Assembly: GCA_945903675.1 (NCBI GenBank)
Contig: CAMDOP010000044.1
Span: 1-15,381, forward strand
Source of the DNA: Crenothrix polyspora
GTDB taxonomy: Bacteria > Pseudomonadota > Gammaproteobacteria > Methylococcales > Methylomonadaceae
Length of the DNA: 15,381 nucleotides
Direction: 5' to 3'
Both the position numbers and the translations under genes were made by a program. Below are positions 12,824 to 15,381 of the stretch, piece by piece. Every line of letters starts with the position of its first letter. Within the stretch, counting starts at the first letter, position 1. Under the pieces are notes generated by a model. The model searched no databases, had not been told where the DNA came from, and saw only the letters and a program-made list of their open reading frames with translations.

Positions 12824-12843
12824 CCTCACGTTTAAGTGTGAGG
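12824..12843. repeat. Small hairpin upstream of sufC
   Basis: CCTCAC (12824-12829) pairs with GTGAGG (12838-12843) around an 8-base loop. No T-run follows, so termination before sufC is unlikely. It could slow or protect the sufB-sufC mRNA segment. Confidence 0.45.
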
Positions 12844-12897
12844 CTTAGATATTAACATTGACACGGCTACGGCCACTCAAAAACCATTGGAACATTC

Positions 12898-13653
12898 ATG
12901 CTCAGTATTAAAAATTTAACGGTTAACGTCAACGACAAACAGATTCTTAAAGGCATTAACCTTGAGATTAAGCCAGGCGAAATTCACGCCATTATGGGGC
13001 CTAATGGCTCTGGCAAAAGTACCTTGTCGCATATTTTGTCTGGTAAAGCAGGCTATACCGTAACCGGTGGATCAGTAAGTTATCAGGGTAAAGATTTACT
13101 GGAGATGGCACCAGAAATCAGGGCTCGTGAAGGTGTATTTCTTGCGTTTCAATACCCAGTAGAAATTCCTGGCGTCAGTAATATTTATTTATTAAAAGCC
13201 GCACTTAACTCAATACGCAAACATCACGGTCAGTCTGAAGTCGATGCCATGGATTTTTTAACCTTGGTTAAAGATAAAGTACGTTTACTGGAAATGGATG
13301 AAAAGTTTTTGTATCGTGCCGTCAATGAAGGTTTTTCTGGTGGCGAAAAGAAACGTAATGAAATCCTGCAAATGGCCATACTAGAACCCAAATTATGTAT
13401 CTTAGATGAAACCGATTCTGGCTTAGATATCGACGCCTTAAAAGTAGTCGCCGAAGGTGTTAATTCCTTGCGCGCAGCTGACCGTTCATTTGTCATGGTC
13501 ACTCACTACCAACGCTTATTGGATTATATTAAACCTGATTTTGTACATGTCTTAGCGCATGGACAAATTGTTAAATCCGGTGGTGCGGAACTGGCTCTAG
13601 AATTAGAAGAAAAAGGCTACAGCTGGGTTGAAGATAGCAAGGCAGCAGTTTAA
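12898..13653 (+). CDS. sufC: Fe-S cluster assembly ATPase SufC
   Basis: ABC-type ATPase subunit of the SufBCD scaffold; ATP binding drives the structural change needed for cluster formation. The 251 aa show Walker A GPNGSGKS (34-41), a Q-loop in AFQYPVEIPGVSN, the signature GFSGGEKKRNEI, Walker B LCILDETDSGLDID, and the switch His in VMVTHYQRLLDY. It has no membrane partner and is a soluble, cytosolic ABC protein like other SufC. Start ATG at 12898 with a weak GGA 6-8 nt upstream. A TTGACA lies at 12858-12863, but no -10 box follows at the right distance, so it probably relies on read-through from the upstream promoter. Its TAA stop overlaps the sufD start by one base. Confidence 0.97.
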   Translation: MLSIKNLTVNVNDKQILKGINLEIKPGEIHAIMGPNGSGKSTLSHILSGKAGYTVTGGSVSYQGKDLLEMAPEIRAREGVFLAFQYPVEIPGVSNIYLLKAALNSIRKHHGQSEVDAMDFLTLVKDKVRLLEMDEKFLYRAVNEGFSGGEKKRNEILQMAILEPKLCILDETDSGLDIDALKVVAEGVNSLRAADRSFVMVTHYQRLLDYIKPDFVHVLAHGQIVKSGGAELALELEEKGYSWVEDSKAAV

Positions 13654-14978
13654 TGACGACGGCCATAGCAAGCCGTTATACGGCAGAATATTCAACCATA
13701 GCGCCAACATTGCCGGGGCAAAACTTAGCTTGGCTAACAGCATTAAGACAACAGGCCTTAACTAAATTCTCAGCACAAGGCTTTCCATCGCTACGTGAAG
13801 AAGAATGGCGTTATACCAATGTTTCGGCTATTGAGAAGAAACTATTTTCACCATCACTGATAGGGCAAGCACAAGACATTGTTCCTACAGATCTATTGGC
13901 ATCGTATCAATTACCTGATGCGTGGTCAGTCGTACTGATTGATGGCCACTACTGTGCTGAACTTTCAGTTTTAGAAGGTTTACCGGCAACCGTGACTGTC
14001 ATGAGTATCGCAGATGCCTTGGCACAACAACCGGAAATAGTAGAACGTTATATTAACCAAGCCGTTAATAATGATGAGCATAGCTTAGTCGCTTTTAATA
14101 CCGCCTGGTTTACTGATGGCTTATTTGTTCATGTTCCCGCCAAAGTGATTTTAGAAAAACCTGTGCAAGTTTTGCACGTGAGCACTCAAGGCGATTTACT
14201 CGCCAGTACGCGCACAGTAATAGTCGCCGAAGACATGGCAGACATCAAAGTCATAGAAACGTTTGTCGGTTTAGATATCGCCTATTTGTCTGCTGCAGTC
14301 ACTGAGGTTTTTGTGGGTCTTAATGCGGATGTCACCTTGTATAAAATGCAATGTGAATCTGATAAAGCTTATCATTTCTGTGGCATTTACGTAAAACAAG
14401 CCAAAGATGCACGTTTTACTCATCATAATTTCGCCTTTGGCGCTTTGCTAGCGCGCTGCGATATACACACGGATCTGGACTTAGCTTCCGAGTGTGAATT
14501 AAATGGCTTATATTTAGGCGTCAATCGCCAGCATATCGACAACCATACCCGCATCAATCACCTAAAGCCACACGGCATCAGCCGTGAACTTTACAAAGGT
14601 GTATTGGATGACAGAGCCAGAGGCGTATTTCAGGGGCGCGTTATCGTCGCTGAAGATGCGCAAAAAACCGATTCGCAAATGAATAACCGCAATTTACTGT
14701 TATCGAACGATGCCGAAGCCGATACCAAGCCACAGTTAGAAATTTATGCCGATGATGTCAAATGTGCCCATGGCGTTACGGTCGGGCAATTGGATGAGAA
14801 ATCTATTTTTTATCTGCAATCACGCTGTGTCGATGAAGAAACTGCGCGTAATATGCTGACCTTCGCATTCGCCAATGAAATGGTCGACAAGATCAAGATC
14901 AAAAGTTTGCATGATCAAGCGCTAGAACAAGTTTTAATTCGCTTTCCTCAAGCAGGCATCAATAAGGAATGGTTATGA
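13653..14978 (+). CDS. sufD: Fe-S cluster assembly protein SufD
   Basis: Partner scaffold subunit that pairs with SufB and helps iron entry. The 441 aa contain the SufB/SufD-family beta-helix core: LREEEWRYTNVS (47-58), VAFNTAWFTDGLFVHVP (about 146-162), LYLGVNRQHIDNHTRINH (about 287-304), FQGRVIVAEDAQKTDSQMNN (about 327-346) and VKCAHGVTVGQLDE (369-382), where Cys371 and His373 probably match E. coli SufD Cys358 and His360, the residue implicated in cluster building. The start ATG shares one base with the sufC stop (TAATG), and the TGA stop overlaps the sufS ATG (ATGA), so sufC, sufD and sufS are tightly coupled. Identification is secure. Confidence 0.96.
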   Translation: MTTAIASRYTAEYSTIAPTLPGQNLAWLTALRQQALTKFSAQGFPSLREEEWRYTNVSAIEKKLFSPSLIGQAQDIVPTDLLASYQLPDAWSVVLIDGHYCAELSVLEGLPATVTVMSIADALAQQPEIVERYINQAVNNDEHSLVAFNTAWFTDGLFVHVPAKVILEKPVQVLHVSTQGDLLASTRTVIVAEDMADIKVIETFVGLDIAYLSAAVTEVFVGLNADVTLYKMQCESDKAYHFCGIYVKQAKDARFTHHNFAFGALLARCDIHTDLDLASECELNGLYLGVNRQHIDNHTRINHLKPHGISRELYKGVLDDRARGVFQGRVIVAEDAQKTDSQMNNRNLLLSNDAEADTKPQLEIYADDVKCAHGVTVGQLDEKSIFYLQSRCVDEETARNMLTFAFANEMVDKIKIKSLHDQALEQVLIRFPQAGINKEWL

Positions 14979-15381
14979 CAGGATTTGATGTAGACAAAAT
15001 TCGACAAGACTTCCCTATTCTTGCTGAAAAAATACGTAATAAGCCTCTAGTGTATTTAGATAATGCCGCCACTTGTCACAAACCACAAGCGGTCATCGAT
15101 AGCATCGTGCATTTATACAGCCATGATTATGCCAATGTGCATCGTGGCGTTCATACGCTAAGTGTACGTTCTACCGATCTTTTTGAGAGTGCTCGCAGCA
15201 AAGTAAAAGACTTTATCAATGCCCGCAGCGATAAAGAGATCATTTTTGTTAAAGGCGCTACCGAAGCCATTAATCTGGTGGCACAAACTTATGGTAAAGC
15301 CAACATCCACAGCGGTGATGAAATCATTATTACCGCGATGGAGCATCACTCTAATATCGTGCCTTGGCAGATGCTATGCGA
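14975..15381 (+). CDS. sufS: Cysteine desulfurase SufS (partial, 3' end outside window)
   Basis: PLP-dependent enzyme that takes sulfur from cysteine for cluster assembly. Only the first 135 codons are in the window and no stop is reached. The ATG overlaps the sufD stop (ATGA). The visible part shows FPILAEKIRNKPLVYLDNAA (13-32), NVHRGVHTLSVRSTDLFE (54-71), FVKGATEAINLVA (91-103) and TAMEHHSNIVPWQ (120-132), where one of His124-His125 should stack on the PLP ring. This is the SufS (class II) rather than IscS pattern. After DNAAT it has Cys-His-Lys-Pro, where relatives usually have Thr/Ala-Gln-Lys-Pro. The PLP lysine and active-site cysteine lie beyond the window. Confidence 0.95.
   Translation, partial: MTGFDVDKIRQDFPILAEKIRNKPLVYLDNAATCHKPQAVIDSIVHLYSHDYANVHRGVHTLSVRSTDLFESARSKVKDFINARSDKEIIFVKGATEAINLVAQTYGKANIHSGDEIIITAMEHHSNIVPWQMLC

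Noticed and set aside
12858..12863. TTGACA as -35 of a sufC promoter
   Set aside because: No -10-like box occurs 16-18 bp downstream.

Overview
This is an AT-rich chromosomal segment from a bacterium, most likely a gammaproteobacterium. The evidence is the heat-shock order hrcA-grpE-dnaK-dnaJ-dapB under a CIRCE operator, the SUF cluster headed by an Rrf2-type Fe-S regulator, and REP-like repeats in nearly every intergenic gap. That combination would suit methanotrophs of the Methylococcales or related lineages with HrcA, but the genus is inference and no 16S or marker search was possible.

Layout. 1-194: a hairpin-rich leader region with an intrinsic-terminator-like hairpin. 195-1448: proA (proline synthesis), alone, without proB. 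1449-2042: no intact gene; it holds REP-like inverted repeats and a decayed vapC-type PIN toxin gene on the minus strand, split by a short insertion with stop codons. 2043-5854: promoter, CIRCE, hrcA, grpE, dnaK. 5855-6103: a gap with six successive inverted repeats, including two likely terminators and a hairpin that buries the dnaJ Shine-Dalgarno. 6104-8047: dnaJ and, 3 nt later, dapB (lysine/peptidoglycan precursor synthesis). 8048-8179: convergent gap with a REP-like repeat and a terminator-like hairpin. 8180-9939 (minus strand): a translationally coupled pair, a DOMON-like protein followed by a DUF1343/NamZ-family (exo-N-acetylmuramidase-type) protein. 9940-10350: divergent gap full of repeats, ending in a good promoter with an IscR-like palindrome over its -10. 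10351-15381: Rrf2/IscR-like regulator, sufB, hicA, hicB, sufC, sufD and the start of sufS, all on the plus strand and cut by the window end.

How it works together. HrcA should repress its own operon through CIRCE; GrpE, DnaK and DnaJ form the Hsp70 folding machine. SufB-SufC-SufD form the Fe-S scaffold complex fed with sulfur by SufS, with the three-cysteine Rrf2 regulator probably sensing Fe-S status and controlling the operon. The most unusual features are a HicAB toxin-antitoxin pair sitting between sufB and sufC, the hairpin-masked ribosome binding site of dnaJ, the vapC relic, and the intracellular-looking NamZ-type protein coupled to a DOMON-like partner.
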